Positions 1 through 9,325 of a stretch of DNA of 43,262 nucleotides are shown here, in pieces (the stretch's first letter is position 1; every line of letters begins with the position of its first letter). This DNA is from Opitutales bacterium. Lineage in GTDB: Bacteria; Verrucomicrobiota; Verrucomicrobiia; Opitutales; T3Sed10-336. The translations under genes were made by a program, and so were the position numbers. The stretch is taken from the NCBI GenBank assembly GCA_020831535.1, contig JAFIGF010000112.1, positions 1 to 43,262 on the forward strand, in the 5' to 3' direction. The notes below the pieces were generated by a model that did not search any database, had not been told where the DNA came from, and saw nothing but the letters and a program-made list of their open reading frames with translations.

Positions 1-280
1 TTCCGAGGCACCAGGAGTGTTGCGCGCAGGGACATGAAGTCCCCGCTCGCTGTCGAAAAGGGGCGACATTTCCGTTTTCTGAAGCATTGCGCCCAGGGGC
101 GTAAAGCCCCCGTGCGCTTTTTTGCCCCAAGCGGGGACCTCGTGTCCCTGCGCGGAGTGCTTCAAGCCAGGGACATAAAGCACGCCCTACCCCACCGCGC
201 GACCGCTTTAGCGGCTGCGCGGAACACTTCCGACCCCGGCGAGTCTCTTAATCGCATATTCCAGCTCCGCTGGGTTAGCG
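1..280. repeat. Palindrome-rich intergenic repeat cluster
   Basis: No believable gene lies here. The stretch is a chain of short hairpins: GGGAC-atgaa-GTCCC (30-44), GGGGC-gtaaa-GCCCC (96-110), and a longer one around CCGCTTTAGCGG (203-214). The segment 195-234 matches 12101-12140 in inverted orientation, and 211-271 matches 35813-35870 in direct orientation. A fragment near 13-28 resembles the 12101 copy in the opposite sense, so the cluster seems to contain an inverted pair. The hairpins lie just past the stop of the minus-strand gene ending at 281 and could also end its transcript. Read as a dispersed REP-like repeat; no transposase is present here. Confidence 0.7.
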
Positions 281-1840
281 CTAATCAGAGATCACCCAAT
301 ACAGGGTGCGGTCGTCGAAAACAAAGGTCTCATCGAGAAGTTCCCGTCCGGACCATTCTTCGGGGACTCCGCGTTTCAGGGTGAGCGTGACCTGCTCGTT
401 TTCCCGCCAGCGGGCGGCTGGTTGTAGTTGGCGGTTTTCCATTAAGGCTGCCTGGATAAGAATCTCGCTGCCGATTTCGGGGGCACGGGGTCCTTCGGCT
501 TCCTCCACTTCGAGTAAAAAGGCCCCCCGGGCATTGGCGTAAGGCGCAGAGACCGAAGGGGTCGGAGGAACATTGGTCAGTCGCCCGGTAACGATCAAAT
601 CCTCAGTGTCTTCATCCTCCTCTTCCTCCTCTTCATCCCTTGGGGCGGCATAGGTAACCACGGGCCAGGAACCATGGGAGAGATCGCGGGCCGAAAACTG
701 CCATACCACGGTTTGCAAACCTTGCAGGGGATTGTTGCGGCGGGAGAGTTCGATCCGAACTGCATCAGACCCACCTCCGTTGATGGCGATTTGATCGATG
801 GCCGAACCGAGTTGATAGGCCAGATGTGCCCCGAACCCGGAACTGGTGCCCCACTCCATTTCCTCGAGGTGGAAGATATTGGTAAAACTGTCTCCAAGAA
901 GCAGAACCGGGGATCGCCGGATGGAGCGCCAAGGCTGTCCCTCTTCATCCAGGATTTGTTGCAGGCTAACGGTCTCGGGCGGGAATAAAGTCTGTCCCTC
1001 GGGCAATTGGAGCATATCCACCAAGTCGCCTACCCGCGTTGCGGTTTTCTCACTTTTTTGCCAGGCGACGGGGGCGGTGCCATTCACCGAAATTTCCGCA
1101 GCCACTTTCTTCGCCACCCGCTCCATCGCTGAAGGCGTCCAATGGGTGTCCTGGGCTAAAAAGGCCCGGCCCTGTTCCTCGCGCTCGGAGGCAAATACCG
1201 GAAAGATGTCGAGGACCCGAATCTCTCTTTCCTCGGCCCAGGTTTTCAGTTCGCCAATAGCGGGATCGGGCAACGGGTCGCGGCGTCGTTTGGTCAGAAA
1301 CTCCGGGTGAACGGAAGCCTTGTCCGGAACCGGAAGTAAAATCAGCTCAATGCCATGTTCGGCCAGATTCTTGGCCATGGCTTCGATGGCGATTCGCGGG
1401 TCCGGGTTGCGGGCCCCCAACATTTTTCGCCGTTCCAACAGGTCGGGGTCAAAGGGCGGAAATCCGGTCAAATGCGAAACCCCGGGCTCATAATACAACC
1501 ATCCCTGCCCTCCGACCACGGTTTTGGTGTTACCAAATCCCCCGAAGCGGGAGAACGCGACCTGCAGGCGTGGTTGGACAAAGGCTTGCAAAAAACTGGC
1601 GTCCTCATGGGCGGCTTCGAAAGATGAGAAATGCTCGGCACTGGGGGCGGCCTCAAAGAGATCGAGAATTTGCAGGGATTTGCCTCCCGCGGACTCATAG
1701 ACCAACTGCAAGGGCAAGACGACCCCGATGGAGGTAAGAAACAGAAGGGTTAGCCAACGGGCCGTTTTGGCCCCAAGAAGCTCGGTCCGCCCAATTTCCT
1801 GAGCAGCTTGTTCTTCGGGGGTTAGTTTGGTTCCGGCCAT
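281..1840 (-). CDS. AlgJ/AlgX-like SGNH-fold protein for polysaccharide O-acetylation
   Basis: A 519-residue protein with one membrane segment near the N terminus (about 29-47), so the rest should lie outside the cytoplasmic membrane. It carries the family's signature pieces: GGQGWLYY (110-117), DTHWTP (231-236, the Asp-His pair) and GDSFT (316-320, the nucleophile Ser). In the AlgJ/AlgX family these make an SGNH-hydrolase-like site that moves acetyl groups onto an exported polysaccharide. The MBOAT gene directly upstream (27 bp gap, same strand) is the usual partner. After the SGNH domain there is a strongly acidic run (401-414) and about 100 further residues that look like a beta-rich add-on domain, which is less usual. 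The polymer that is modified cannot be told from the sequence. Confidence 0.85.
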   Translation of the reverse strand: MAGTKLTPEEQAAQEIGRTELLGAKTARWLTLLFLTSIGVVLPLQLVYESAGGKSLQILDLFEAAPSAEHFSSFEAAHEDASFLQAFVQPRLQVAFSRFGGFGNTKTVVGGQGWLYYEPGVSHLTGFPPFDPDLLERRKMLGARNPDPRIAIEAMAKNLAEHGIELILLPVPDKASVHPEFLTKRRRDPLPDPAIGELKTWAEEREIRVLDIFPVFASEREEQGRAFLAQDTHWTPSAMERVAKKVAAEISVNGTAPVAWQKSEKTATRVGDLVDMLQLPEGQTLFPPETVSLQQILDEEGQPWRSIRRSPVLLLGDSFTNIFHLEEMEWGTSSGFGAHLAYQLGSAIDQIAINGGGSDAVRIELSRRNNPLQGLQTVVWQFSARDLSHGSWPVVTYAAPRDEEEEEEDEDTEDLIVTGRLTNVPPTPSVSAPYANARGAFLLEVEEAEGPRAPEIGSEILIQAALMENRQLQPAARWRENEQVTLTLKRGVPEEWSGRELLDETFVFDDRTLYWVISD

Positions 1841-1867
1841 AGTAATCGAGAAGACAAAAACAGAAAG

Positions 1868-3325
1868 TTAAAACTGGAAATACAGGAAGGGGTTGGCGGT
1901 TTGGGTCCACATCACAAAGACCGAGACTACAAAAACCACCGCACAAACCACCGCGCGGAAGGGAGTCAGGCGACGAGTGTAGTCCCAAACCTGTGGAAAG
2001 GTCCAGACGATCACCAACCCGAGCACCAACATAAAGAGGTGGTAAGGAGTGCCGGTCACGCCAATCAGAAGGGCTGACCCGTCCGCAGGATTCGACAAGG
2101 CGAACATGGAGGAAAGGTAAGCCATTGCCTCGGGGAGGGTGTCCGCCCGGAAAAAGACCCAGGCAATGCAAACAATCAAAAAGGTAATCAGCACCCGCAA
2201 CGGTCGGGGCAGGCGACGGTAGGGACTATCCTTCCCTTGCATTCGTTCAAAGGCGAGCATACCGCCATGGATGCCCCCCCAGATAATAAAGTTCCAGGAA
2301 GCCCCATGCCAAAGTCCTCCGAGGAGCATCACCACCATCAGGTTTACATAGGTCCTCCCTGCACTGCAACGATTCCCTCCCAGCGGAATATAGAGGTAAT
2401 CCCGTAGCCAGGTCGAAAGGGAGATATGCCATCGTTGCCAAAAGGTGGTAATGGAGTCGGCCAGATAAGGGGAATTGAAATTTTTCGGAAAGACAAAACC
2501 GAACATCAGCGCCAACCCGATCGCCATGTCACTGTAGGCCGAAAAATCAAAATAAATCTGCAGGGCGTAAGCCACGATCCCATACCAGGCATCTGCCGCA
2601 TGCATGGGCCCGGCGGCAAAAGAGGCATCGGCAATATGCCCCATCGGGTTGGCCAAGAGGATTTTCTTACCCATTCCGAGGGAAAACAGAGCAACCCCAC
2701 GGGTGAATTTTTCCAAAGTGTGGGAGCGCACCTCCAACTGGTCGGCAATCGAATTGTAGCGGACAATCGGTCCCGCGACCAACTGGGGGAAAAGCGCAAC
2801 GTAACAGGCAAAAGCGGAGATATTTCGCATCCCGGGAGCTTTCCCCCGATAGACATCGATGGTGTAGGACATCGATTGAAAGGTGTAGAAGGAAATTCCC
2901 ACCGGCAGAGCGACCTCCAGGACCGGGACGAGCGAATCACTGAGCCCCAGAAACGATGCCACCGCATTGGCATTGATTGCCAGAAAGCCAGCATATTTGA
3001 AAAAGCCGAGCATTCCCAAATTGGCTACAATGGAAACTGTCAGGGCGATTTTTTGCCGCCGGGTACGGTGCCCTCCGGGTTCTAAAACCGGTTCATCCCC
3101 GGAAACTTTCACATCTCCCCCACCCTTGGCAATAACCCGCCCGGCGGTATAGTCAATCACCGTGCTGGTCACCATTAAAATCGTCCACCAGGGATTGGTC
3201 CAACTGTAGAAGAGGTAACTGAAAAAGGTGAGCACCAAAGCCCGCCAGCGCATCGGGGCCAGATAATAGATCGTCAAAACGGTCGGCAGAAAGACGAAGA
3301 GGAAAATATGGGTGCTGAAAACCAT
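1868..3325 (-). CDS. MBOAT family O-acyltransferase (AlgI-like)
   Basis: A 485-residue polytopic membrane protein of the usual AlgI/DltB length. Conserved MBOAT stretches are visible: the PVGISFYTFQ segment (141-150), DFSAYSDMAIG (260-270), WQRWHISLSTWLRDYLYIPL (296-315), and WHGASWNFIIWG (339-350) with the invariant His340. The family passes an acyl group, normally acetyl, across the membrane to an extracytoplasmic acceptor enzyme. The gene just downstream encodes an AlgJ/AlgX-like protein that fits as that acceptor. Together they form a two-gene O-acetylation unit. There is no polymer synthase in the window, so the substrate (exopolysaccharide, wall polymer or other) is open. Confidence 0.92.
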   Translation of the reverse strand: MVFSTHIFLFVFLPTVLTIYYLAPMRWRALVLTFFSYLFYSWTNPWWTILMVTSTVIDYTAGRVIAKGGGDVKVSGDEPVLEPGGHRTRRQKIALTVSIVANLGMLGFFKYAGFLAINANAVASFLGLSDSLVPVLEVALPVGISFYTFQSMSYTIDVYRGKAPGMRNISAFACYVALFPQLVAGPIVRYNSIADQLEVRSHTLEKFTRGVALFSLGMGKKILLANPMGHIADASFAAGPMHAADAWYGIVAYALQIYFDFSAYSDMAIGLALMFGFVFPKNFNSPYLADSITTFWQRWHISLSTWLRDYLYIPLGGNRCSAGRTYVNLMVVMLLGGLWHGASWNFIIWGGIHGGMLAFERMQGKDSPYRRLPRPLRVLITFLIVCIAWVFFRADTLPEAMAYLSSMFALSNPADGSALLIGVTGTPYHLFMLVLGLVIVWTFPQVWDYTRRLTPFRAVVCAVVFVVSVFVMWTQTANPFLYFQF

Positions 3326-3682
3326 TATCCGACTAAGTATTCACTGGGGGCTGGCATAGGAGTCTTGAGAAAAGGAAAAATTTAGCAAAAAGAAAAGAAA
3401 GCGGCCTTACAAATTTGCGTCGAAAAAGGGCTGATCAAAACAAAACCGAAATGAAGAATCAAGCGAAGATATGCTCCTTTTCATCGTCCACCCCTTCCCC
3501 CTTGAACAGGCTTTTCACGTTCGGCACAACTCTTCGAGATTGCTGGAAATGTTTTGCCAAACAGACCGATCAAGCAACTTTTGGCATTCGTCACCGGTAG
3601 AGTCCGCCCCAAAAACCCAAAATAAGGAAAAAGAGAATAGTGCCAAAGCCGCTTTTTCACGATCTTTGGTCATGTTTCGAAT
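3326..3682. other. Intergenic region, nothing recognised
   Basis: About 360 bp between the start of the MBOAT gene and the stop of the FAD oxidoreductase gene, both on the minus strand. It should hold the promoter of the MBOAT operon. Short open frames occur but have no clear ribosome binding site and no recognisable protein. I see no strong hairpin or repeat. Confidence 0.5.
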
Positions 3683-4765
3683 TTACCCGCCACACTCGTT
3701 TTCCCGATAGAGGCGCCCAAAGCGAAGGGCGTCAAAAGCGGGTTCGAGAGGTCTTTGGTCCAATATATAATCGGCCAAGTGGTCGGCCGCCCAAGGGCCA
3801 TAGACTGCGCCCTTGGAACTCATCCCATTCAGAACAAAAAGGCCCGGATATTCAGGATGTTGCCCGAGGTAGGGCCGGGTGTCTTGAGAACAAGGGCGAA
3901 CCCCCGCCCGATGGTGCAACAGCTCGGGAGTGAAATCCGGATGAAACATCGCCTCGACTCCTTTCAGCAAAGCCTCTTTGCCGGCCTCGGTGGGATTTGT
4001 GCTCTGCCAACCCCGATCGTAGGTCGAGCCCACCCGGAAGCTTCCATCCGGGAGGGGCAAAATCCATTTGCGATGGTGATAGATCGCCTTCGGCAACGCC
4101 AAGCCGGGGATTCGAAGAGTGAGGATTTCCCCTCGAACAGGACGAAACGGCAGCCAGGAAAAATAAGGATTCCGGCGGACCTCATGCCCTTCGCAGAAAA
4201 TCACCCGCTTGATGTTTTCTCCACGATAACGGATTTCTTTTTTAGACACATGAAGGTCCTCGTAATGAAACACACCCTCTTCGCGAGAGTCGTGTCGGGC
4301 AAAAAACCGGCTGGCGGCTTCCAGAAAAGCCGGCAGCTCGACGTATCCCACCGGTTCAATAGGGAAACTGCCAAAGTCGTCACGAAATTCAGGAGCCAAC
4401 GTTCCGGGGGCCCGCAAGGGTCCTAAAAAATCCCGGTATTCAGGATCTTCGCGTCGCTTGCGATGGGTCTCCACCTCCTTTGAAGAGAGACAGAAACGCT
4501 GAATCGGCAACTGATAGAAAAACGTTTCGTCCCAAGCCTCCTCCAATTCCCGGTAACGCAGCATCGCGGTGGTCAGAAAGGTTTCGATCATCCATCCCTT
4601 GGCCATACGCTTACCGGTAACCGGATTTAAAACCCCGGCGGCAACGGCGGAAGAACTGGTCTCTACGGGTTTCCCGATGAGCGTAAATGGCTCTCCTTTT
4701 TGGTAAAAAGCCCAGGCAAGCAAGCAACCGGCAATCCCGTTCCCGACAATGATTGTCCGCCCCAT
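3683..4765 (-). CDS. FAD-dependent oxidoreductase, DAO (glycine/D-amino acid oxidase-like) family
   Basis: A 360-residue protein that opens with a Rossmann FAD-binding motif, IIVGNGIAGCLLAWAF (GNGIAG at 8-13), and closes with the second FAD contact region typical of the DAO fold (RPYLGQHPEYPGLFVLNGMSS, then KGAVYGPWAADHLADY). The fold is shared by glycine oxidase, sarcosine oxidase and the C-terminal domain of MnmC, which trims cmnm5U in tRNA. It has no MnmC methyltransferase half. The substrate cannot be assigned. It follows msrB with only a 4 bp gap and so is probably co-translated with it in the secA-purN-msrB operon. Confidence 0.8.
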   Translation of the reverse strand: MGRTIIVGNGIAGCLLAWAFYQKGEPFTLIGKPVETSSSAVAAGVLNPVTGKRMAKGWMIETFLTTAMLRYRELEEAWDETFFYQLPIQRFCLSSKEVETHRKRREDPEYRDFLGPLRAPGTLAPEFRDDFGSFPIEPVGYVELPAFLEAASRFFARHDSREEGVFHYEDLHVSKKEIRYRGENIKRVIFCEGHEVRRNPYFSWLPFRPVRGEILTLRIPGLALPKAIYHHRKWILPLPDGSFRVGSTYDRGWQSTNPTEAGKEALLKGVEAMFHPDFTPELLHHRAGVRPCSQDTRPYLGQHPEYPGLFVLNGMSSKGAVYGPWAADHLADYILDQRPLEPAFDALRFGRLYRENECGG

Positions 4766-4769
4766 TAGG

Positions 4770-5300
4770 TCAGGAAGCCTCCCCTCCCAAGTCTTTGATT
4801 TTCAGGCGGGCTTTCGCGGCAAGTTCCTGGTGCCATTCCGAAAACGATTTGCCTTCCGGAAGGGGCATAAATTCCAAGCAGGCCGAATTGATGCAATAGC
4901 GTTGATTGGTTGGCGGGGGACCATCGGAAAATACGTGCCCCAAATGACTGCCGCAGGCCACGGCATAAGTCTCCCGGCGCTCCATCCCATGGGAATGATC
5001 GACTTGCTCGGCGACCACGCCCTTTTCGACAGGTTTCGAGAAGCTGGGCCAACCGGTGCCTGAGTCGAATTTATTCTCACTGCTGAAAAGCGGAACCTCC
5101 GTACCTGCGCAGACGAAAATCCCCTCCCGGTGCTCGTTCCAGTAGGCATTGCGGAAAGGGGGTTCGGTTCCGTTTTTGCGCATGATGGAGAATCGTTCCG
5201 GACCCAAAAGTTCCTCCCATTGAGGGCGGCTTAGCTGGACTTCCTTGGCACGATTATCGGCATTGTTGCCCGAGGGGATATGACAATCACTTTGGCTCAT
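4770..5300 (-). CDS. msrB: Peptide-methionine (R)-S-oxide reductase
   Basis: A 176-residue MsrB. It reduces the R form of methionine sulfoxide in proteins. The family blocks are clear: FDSGTGWPSF (78-87), SHLGHVFSDGP (118-128) and the catalytic block RYCINSACLEF with Cys136. The structural zinc site found in many MsrBs needs two Cys-X-X-Cys pairs. Here only one Cys of each pair remains (Cys64 with Thr67; Ala113 with Cys116), so zinc binding is doubtful, as in the zinc-free branch of the family. A separate MsrA for the S form is encoded at 29703-30236. The gene sits 46 bp after purN and 4 bp before the FAD oxidoreductase. Confidence 0.95.
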   Translation of the reverse strand: MSQSDCHIPSGNNADNRAKEVQLSRPQWEELLGPERFSIMRKNGTEPPFRNAYWNEHREGIFVCAGTEVPLFSSENKFDSGTGWPSFSKPVEKGVVAEQVDHSHGMERRETYAVACGSHLGHVFSDGPPPTNQRYCINSACLEFMPLPEGKSFSEWHQELAAKARLKIKDLGGEAS

Positions 5301-5346
5301 ACTACAAGTATCTTAGCACATTTCGAGGCATCCGCGACGGGAGAGA

Positions 5347-5928
5347 TTATTTTCTGAAGGTCAAAGACCGTTGTGCCACCACCGAAACCAAAAGCCGGTG
5401 CTCGGCAGCATGAATGCGATTGCCGAGAGTCTCTTCGGTGTCGTCCGGCAACACTGGCACGACTGCTTGGTCGAGGATCTGCCCCCCATCGACTTCCTCG
5501 CTGACCCAATGCACGGTGCAGCCCGTGAATTTGACCCCGTAGGCCAAGGCCTGCCCGATCCCATTCAAACCCTTAAAGCTGGGCAAAAGGCTGGGGTGTA
5601 AGTTGATAATTTTCCCCTCAAAGGCCCGCAGAAAAGGCGTCTTGATGACCCGCATAAATCCCGCCAGAACGACCAAGTCGGCTTGTGCCTCCTCAATCCG
5701 GCGGATGTAAGCCTCCTCGGCCTCTCCGGTCAGTTTGGTTTTGAATTTTCCGGGGGCGAGGTACTCAGATTTTTTTCCGAATTCACGACCCAATTCCAGA
5801 ATGGGGGCTTCTTCTTGATCGGAAAACACCCCGACAATTTCCGCCTTGTCCAGGCGGCCTTCCTTTTCGGCCAACAAAAGGGCCCGGGCATTCGAACCCC
5901 GTCCGGAGCCTAGAATGACGACTCTCAT
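5347..5928 (-). CDS. purN: Phosphoribosylglycinamide formyltransferase
   Basis: Catalyses the third step of purine synthesis: formyl transfer from 10-formyl-THF to GAR. I place the start at 5928, giving 193 residues, because that ATG overlaps the secA stop as ATGA and the protein then opens directly with [14 protein letters not shown], the conserved N terminus. A longer frame (start at 5973) would run inside secA. The catalytic residues are visible: Asn109 and His111 in [13 protein letters not shown], and Asp147 in VDGGQ. The ATGA overlap suggests translation coupled to secA. The folD gene elsewhere in the window supplies 10-formyl-THF. Confidence 0.95.
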   Translation of the reverse strand: MRVVILGSGRGSNARALLLAEKEGRLDKAEIVGVFSDQEEAPILELGREFGKKSEYLAPGKFKTKLTGEAEEAYIRRIEEAQADLVVLAGFMRVIKTPFLRAFEGKIINLHPSLLPSFKGLNGIGQALAYGVKFTGCTVHWVSEEVDGGQILDQAVVPVLPDDTEETLGNRIHAAEHRLLVSVVAQRSLTFRK

Positions 5929-8918
5929 GCCCCGCAACATTTCTTGTATTTCTTCCCGCTTCCACACGGACAAGGGTCGTTGCGGCCAACCTTGGGCAGA
6001 TCCCGTTTGACTTGGCGGGCCTCGGGAAGTTTGACCTCTTTTTTCGATGCTCCGGGAGCATTTCCGGCAGCGGCCGCTGCCCCGGCGCGCAGGGACTGGG
6101 CCAGGGAGCCGGCCTCGGCCCCATCACTCGGGGCGGGACCGGTGGACTTGGCATTCTCCCGGAGCATTTGTAGCATCTTTTCAAAAGCCTGCACATTGGA
6201 AGCGGACCGGAACAGTCCGGCGCAAATTTCCCGGCGAACATTCACCATCAACTCCTCAAAGTAGCGGTACGCCTCTCCTTTGTACTCGGTAAGCGGATTT
6301 TTCTGGCCGTAGCTACGAAGCCCGATACTGCGCTTCAAGTCTTCCATCTCGGTCAAATGCGCCTGCCAGTGCTTGTCAATACCCCGAATGACCACGTAGC
6401 GTTCCAAGGTCAGGAGGGCCTCCGGTTCCTCGGTCTGAACTTTCACATCGTAGGCCTTTTTGATTTTGTCGTTTAGAAGCTCACGCAGTTCCTTGGGATT
6501 TTTGCCGTCCAATTCCTCAACCTTCACGCTGATGGGGAAATGGGTATTCAACCACCCGACAAGACCTTCGAGGTCAGGTTCCTCACCGCTGGAGCGTCTC
6601 CCCGGACCGGCCTCGTCAATGCGAACCTCCAGTTCCTCATCGATCATCTCAAAGATGATTTCGCGAGGCGTTTCACTGGTGAGGGCATCGTTCCGGATGC
6701 CGTAAATGACCTCCCGCTGCTGGTTGAGAACATCATCGTAGGAGAGCAAACGTTTCCGCACCGCATAGTTTTGTTGCTCGACCTTTTTCTGCGCATTTTC
6801 AATCGAACGATTGAGCAACGGGTGGGATAGTTCGTCATTTTCGCCAAGGGATTTCTCCATCAACTTGGAAAGCGGCCCGGCATTGGCAAAAAGACGCATC
6901 AGATCATCTTCCAGCGAGATGTAGAATTTGGAGCGACCGGGGTCCCCCTGACGCGCACAACGTCCCCGCAACTGGCGATCAATCCGGCGGGATTCGTGAC
7001 GCTCGGTACCGATCACCAAGAGACCGCCCAATTCATCCACGCCCGGTCCGAGTTTGATATCGGTACCGCGGCCAGCCATATTGGTAGAAATCGTAACCGC
7101 CCCCTTCTGCCCGGCACGGGCAATAATCTGGGCCTCCTCCTGATGGAATTTGGCGTTCAAGACCGAACACGGAATTTTGGCGCGCTTCAGCATCCGGCTC
7201 AAGACCTCCGAGGCATCGACCGAAGCCGTACCGACGAGCACTGGCTGCCCCCTTTTGTGGGCTTCCTCAATATCCCGCAGCGCCGCATTGTATTTGGCCC
7301 GGCGGGTTTTGTAGATGACATCATTCTGGTCGTCACGAATGCAAGGCTTATGGGTAGGGATAACCACAACCCCGATTTTGTAGATATCGTTAAACTCCGT
7401 GGCCTCAGTTTCCGCCGTACCAGTCATCCCGGACAGTTTTTCATACATGCGGAAGTAATTCTGAATGGTAATCGTCGCGTAGGTCCGGGTTTCCTTCTCA
7501 ATTTTCACCCCTTCCTTGGCTTCCACCGCTTGGTGTAGCCCGTCTCCCCAACGACGACCAGGCATTAAGCGGCCGGTATTTTCGTCAACGATCTGCACCT
7601 TCCCGTCCTGTACCACATACTGATTGTCGCGTTCATACAAGGAGTAGGCCCGTAAGAGCTGGCTGATCACGTGAATCCGCTCACTGGTGTTCTCAAAGTT
7701 CTCCTGTGCCGCCGCCTTGGCTTTCTCTCTTTCTTCCGGGCTCAACGATTCATCGCTATCGATCTCCTGGATCCGGGTCGGCAAATCGGGCATGATGAAG
7801 CCATCCGGATCATCGGGGCTCAGTTCTGAACGTCCCTTTTCGGTGAGGTCGGCTTGGTGTTGTTTTTCGTCGATGACATAAAACAATTCTTCTTTCAGGG
7901 CGAAGAACTCCTTCTTGCGGAAATCCCCATGCATCTCCAGGTCCGTCTTGTCGAAAACCTTTCGGTATTCCGGGGTTTCCATCAGACGAAGCAATTGTTT
8001 GTTTTTCGGAGCTCCCAGTTTGACCTGCAGCATTTTGAGGGAAGCCGCCCAATCATCCCGCTCTTCCTCGGGTTTTTCCCATTCTTCCTTCGCTTCCGTG
8101 ATCAACCGATTGCAAAGGGCATTTTGTCGGTTAACCAAAGAAGACACCTGCGCTTTGTATTCGACAAACGGCTGCTGTCGATCAATCGGAGCCGGTCCGG
8201 AGATAATCAATGGGGTCCGCGCCTCATCCACCAAAATCGAATCCACCTCATCGATAATGACAAAAAAGTGATCCCGCTGCACCTGATCTTCCTTGCGGGT
8301 GGCCATACCGTTATCACGGAGGTAGTCAAAGCCGAACTCCGAGGCGGTCCCATACGTGATATCACAGGCATACATCTTTTTTCGCTCGGCGGCGGGCATA
8401 CTGTTTTGCAAACAGCCAACGGTCAGTCCTAGATAGTTGAAAATCTGCCCCATCCACTCCGAGTCCCGCAAGGCAAGATAGTCATTCACCGTGACCAACT
8501 GGGTATTGCGTCCGCTAAGGGCGTTCAAATACAACGGCAGCGTGGACACTAGGGTTTTCCCCTCCCCGGTACTCATCTCGGCAATCTTCCCCTCGTGCAA
8601 GGCCATCCCGCCCATCAACTGCACATCGTAGTGCACCATTTCCCAAGGCAGTTCCTGTCCGCACACCTGGAACGTCTGACCACAAAGCCGACGGGCCGTG
8701 TTCTTGACCACCGCAAACGCTTCCGGAAGTAGATCGTCGAGGGTTTCCCCGTTTTTCAAACGCTCGCGGAATTCCCCGGTCTTCGCTTTCAGCGCGTCAT
8801 CAGAGAGCGACTGATACTCTTGTTCGAGAGTATTGATCCGCTCCACGACGGGGCGGCATTTTTTGTAGAACTTACGGTAATGTCTTCCGGAAAAGCTTTT
8901 GAGGAGATTTTTAAACAT
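5925..8918 (-). CDS. secA: Preprotein translocase ATPase SecA
   Basis: The motor ATPase that drives unfolded precursor proteins through SecYEG. At 997 residues it is longer than the roughly 900 of E. coli. Walker A is MSTGEGKT (115-122), Walker B is DEVD (223-226) within [20 protein letters not shown], and motif VI lies in the [12 protein letters not shown] region. The C terminus has the zinc finger [13 protein letters not shown] for SecB or lipid contact, after a flexible Ala/Pro-rich linker. The extra length is mainly a charged insertion after the DEAD motor's first half (roughly residues 255-400). The gene leads a minus-strand operon with purN, msrB and an oxidoreductase. Confidence 0.98.
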   Translation of the reverse strand: MFKNLLKSFSGRHYRKFYKKCRPVVERINTLEQEYQSLSDDALKAKTGEFRERLKNGETLDDLLPEAFAVVKNTARRLCGQTFQVCGQELPWEMVHYDVQLMGGMALHEGKIAEMSTGEGKTLVSTLPLYLNALSGRNTQLVTVNDYLALRDSEWMGQIFNYLGLTVGCLQNSMPAAERKKMYACDITYGTASEFGFDYLRDNGMATRKEDQVQRDHFFVIIDEVDSILVDEARTPLIISGPAPIDRQQPFVEYKAQVSSLVNRQNALCNRLITEAKEEWEKPEEERDDWAASLKMLQVKLGAPKNKQLLRLMETPEYRKVFDKTDLEMHGDFRKKEFFALKEELFYVIDEKQHQADLTEKGRSELSPDDPDGFIMPDLPTRIQEIDSDESLSPEEREKAKAAAQENFENTSERIHVISQLLRAYSLYERDNQYVVQDGKVQIVDENTGRLMPGRRWGDGLHQAVEAKEGVKIEKETRTYATITIQNYFRMYEKLSGMTGTAETEATEFNDIYKIGVVVIPTHKPCIRDDQNDVIYKTRRAKYNAALRDIEEAHKRGQPVLVGTASVDASEVLSRMLKRAKIPCSVLNAKFHQEEAQIIARAGQKGAVTISTNMAGRGTDIKLGPGVDELGGLLVIGTERHESRRIDRQLRGRCARQGDPGRSKFYISLEDDLMRLFANAGPLSKLMEKSLGENDELSHPLLNRSIENAQKKVEQQNYAVRKRLLSYDDVLNQQREVIYGIRNDALTSETPREIIFEMIDEELEVRIDEAGPGRRSSGEEPDLEGLVGWLNTHFPISVKVEELDGKNPKELRELLNDKIKKAYDVKVQTEEPEALLTLERYVVIRGIDKHWQAHLTEMEDLKRSIGLRSYGQKNPLTEYKGEAYRYFEELMVNVRREICAGLFRSASNVQAFEKMLQMLRENAKSTGPAPSDGAEAGSLAQSLRAGAAAAAGNAPGASKKEVKLPEARQVKRDLPKVGRNDPCPCGSGKKYKKCCGA

Positions 8919-9056
8919 AATAGATCAAATGAAAACAAAGTCTCTCTTCCGCAGACCACCGAAGGAATAGCTGGTTCGCGGAAAAAAATCCATTTTCTGC
9001 AAAGTTGCGCTTGAAATCAAAGACAAAAACCGCTTGAATCAAACTTTCCACTTATT

Positions 9057-9133
9057 GCACCCGTAGCTCAATTGGATAGAGCACCTGACTACGGATCAGG
9101 AGGTTAGGGGTTCGACTCCCTTCGGGTGTGCCA
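9057..9133 (+). tRNA. tRNA-Arg (anticodon ACG)
   Basis: A 77-nt cloverleaf. The acceptor stem GCACCCG pairs with CGGGTGT (one G-U pair), the anticodon stem is CCTGA/TCAGG with loop CTACGGA, and the T loop is TTCGACT. The anticodon ACG gives Arg; A34 is normally changed to inosine by TadA to read CGU, CGC and CGA. CCA is encoded (9131-9133) after discriminator G. A terminator follows within 10 bp, so it is a single-gene transcript. Confidence 0.96.
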
Positions 9134-9142
9134 CTTTAAAAG

Positions 9143-9181
9143 CCGTCAAACTGCACAAACAAGCAATTTGGCGGTTTTTTT
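9143..9181 (+). terminator. Rho-independent terminator of tRNA-Arg(ACG)
   Basis: Stem CCGTCAAACTGC (9143-9154) pairs with GCAATTTGGCGG (9163-9174), with one G-U pair and one mismatch, an 8-nt A-rich loop, and then seven T (9175-9181). Confidence 0.85.
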
Positions 9182-9283
9182 GCGTACCCCCAAACAACAA
9201 CCGCAAATGGCATTTTTGTGAAATTTGTAGATTAAGCGCTTGCTTTGGTTTGATTTTTTAATATTATTTTAAGGATAATCTTC

Positions 9284-9325
9284 ATGCCATATCTCGTTTA
9301 TGATACAAAGTCGTACAGCCATTAG
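9284..9325 (+). promoter_or_regulatory. Possible 13-codon leader ORF overlapping the pilin start
   Basis: An ATG at 9284 lies 8 nt after AAGGA (9271-9275), the only good ribosome binding site upstream of the pilin-like gene. It opens a 13-codon frame (MPYLVYDTKSYSH) ending at 9325, which overlaps the pilin ATG (9300) in another frame. The pilin ATG has no clear site of its own. It could be a coupling leader, or the AAGGA may simply serve the pilin at a longer distance. Confidence 0.25.

Noticed and set aside
34..384. A 116-codon plus-strand frame at the left edge
   Set aside because: Made of palindromic repeats and the antisense of the AlgJ-like gene end; no likeness to a protein.
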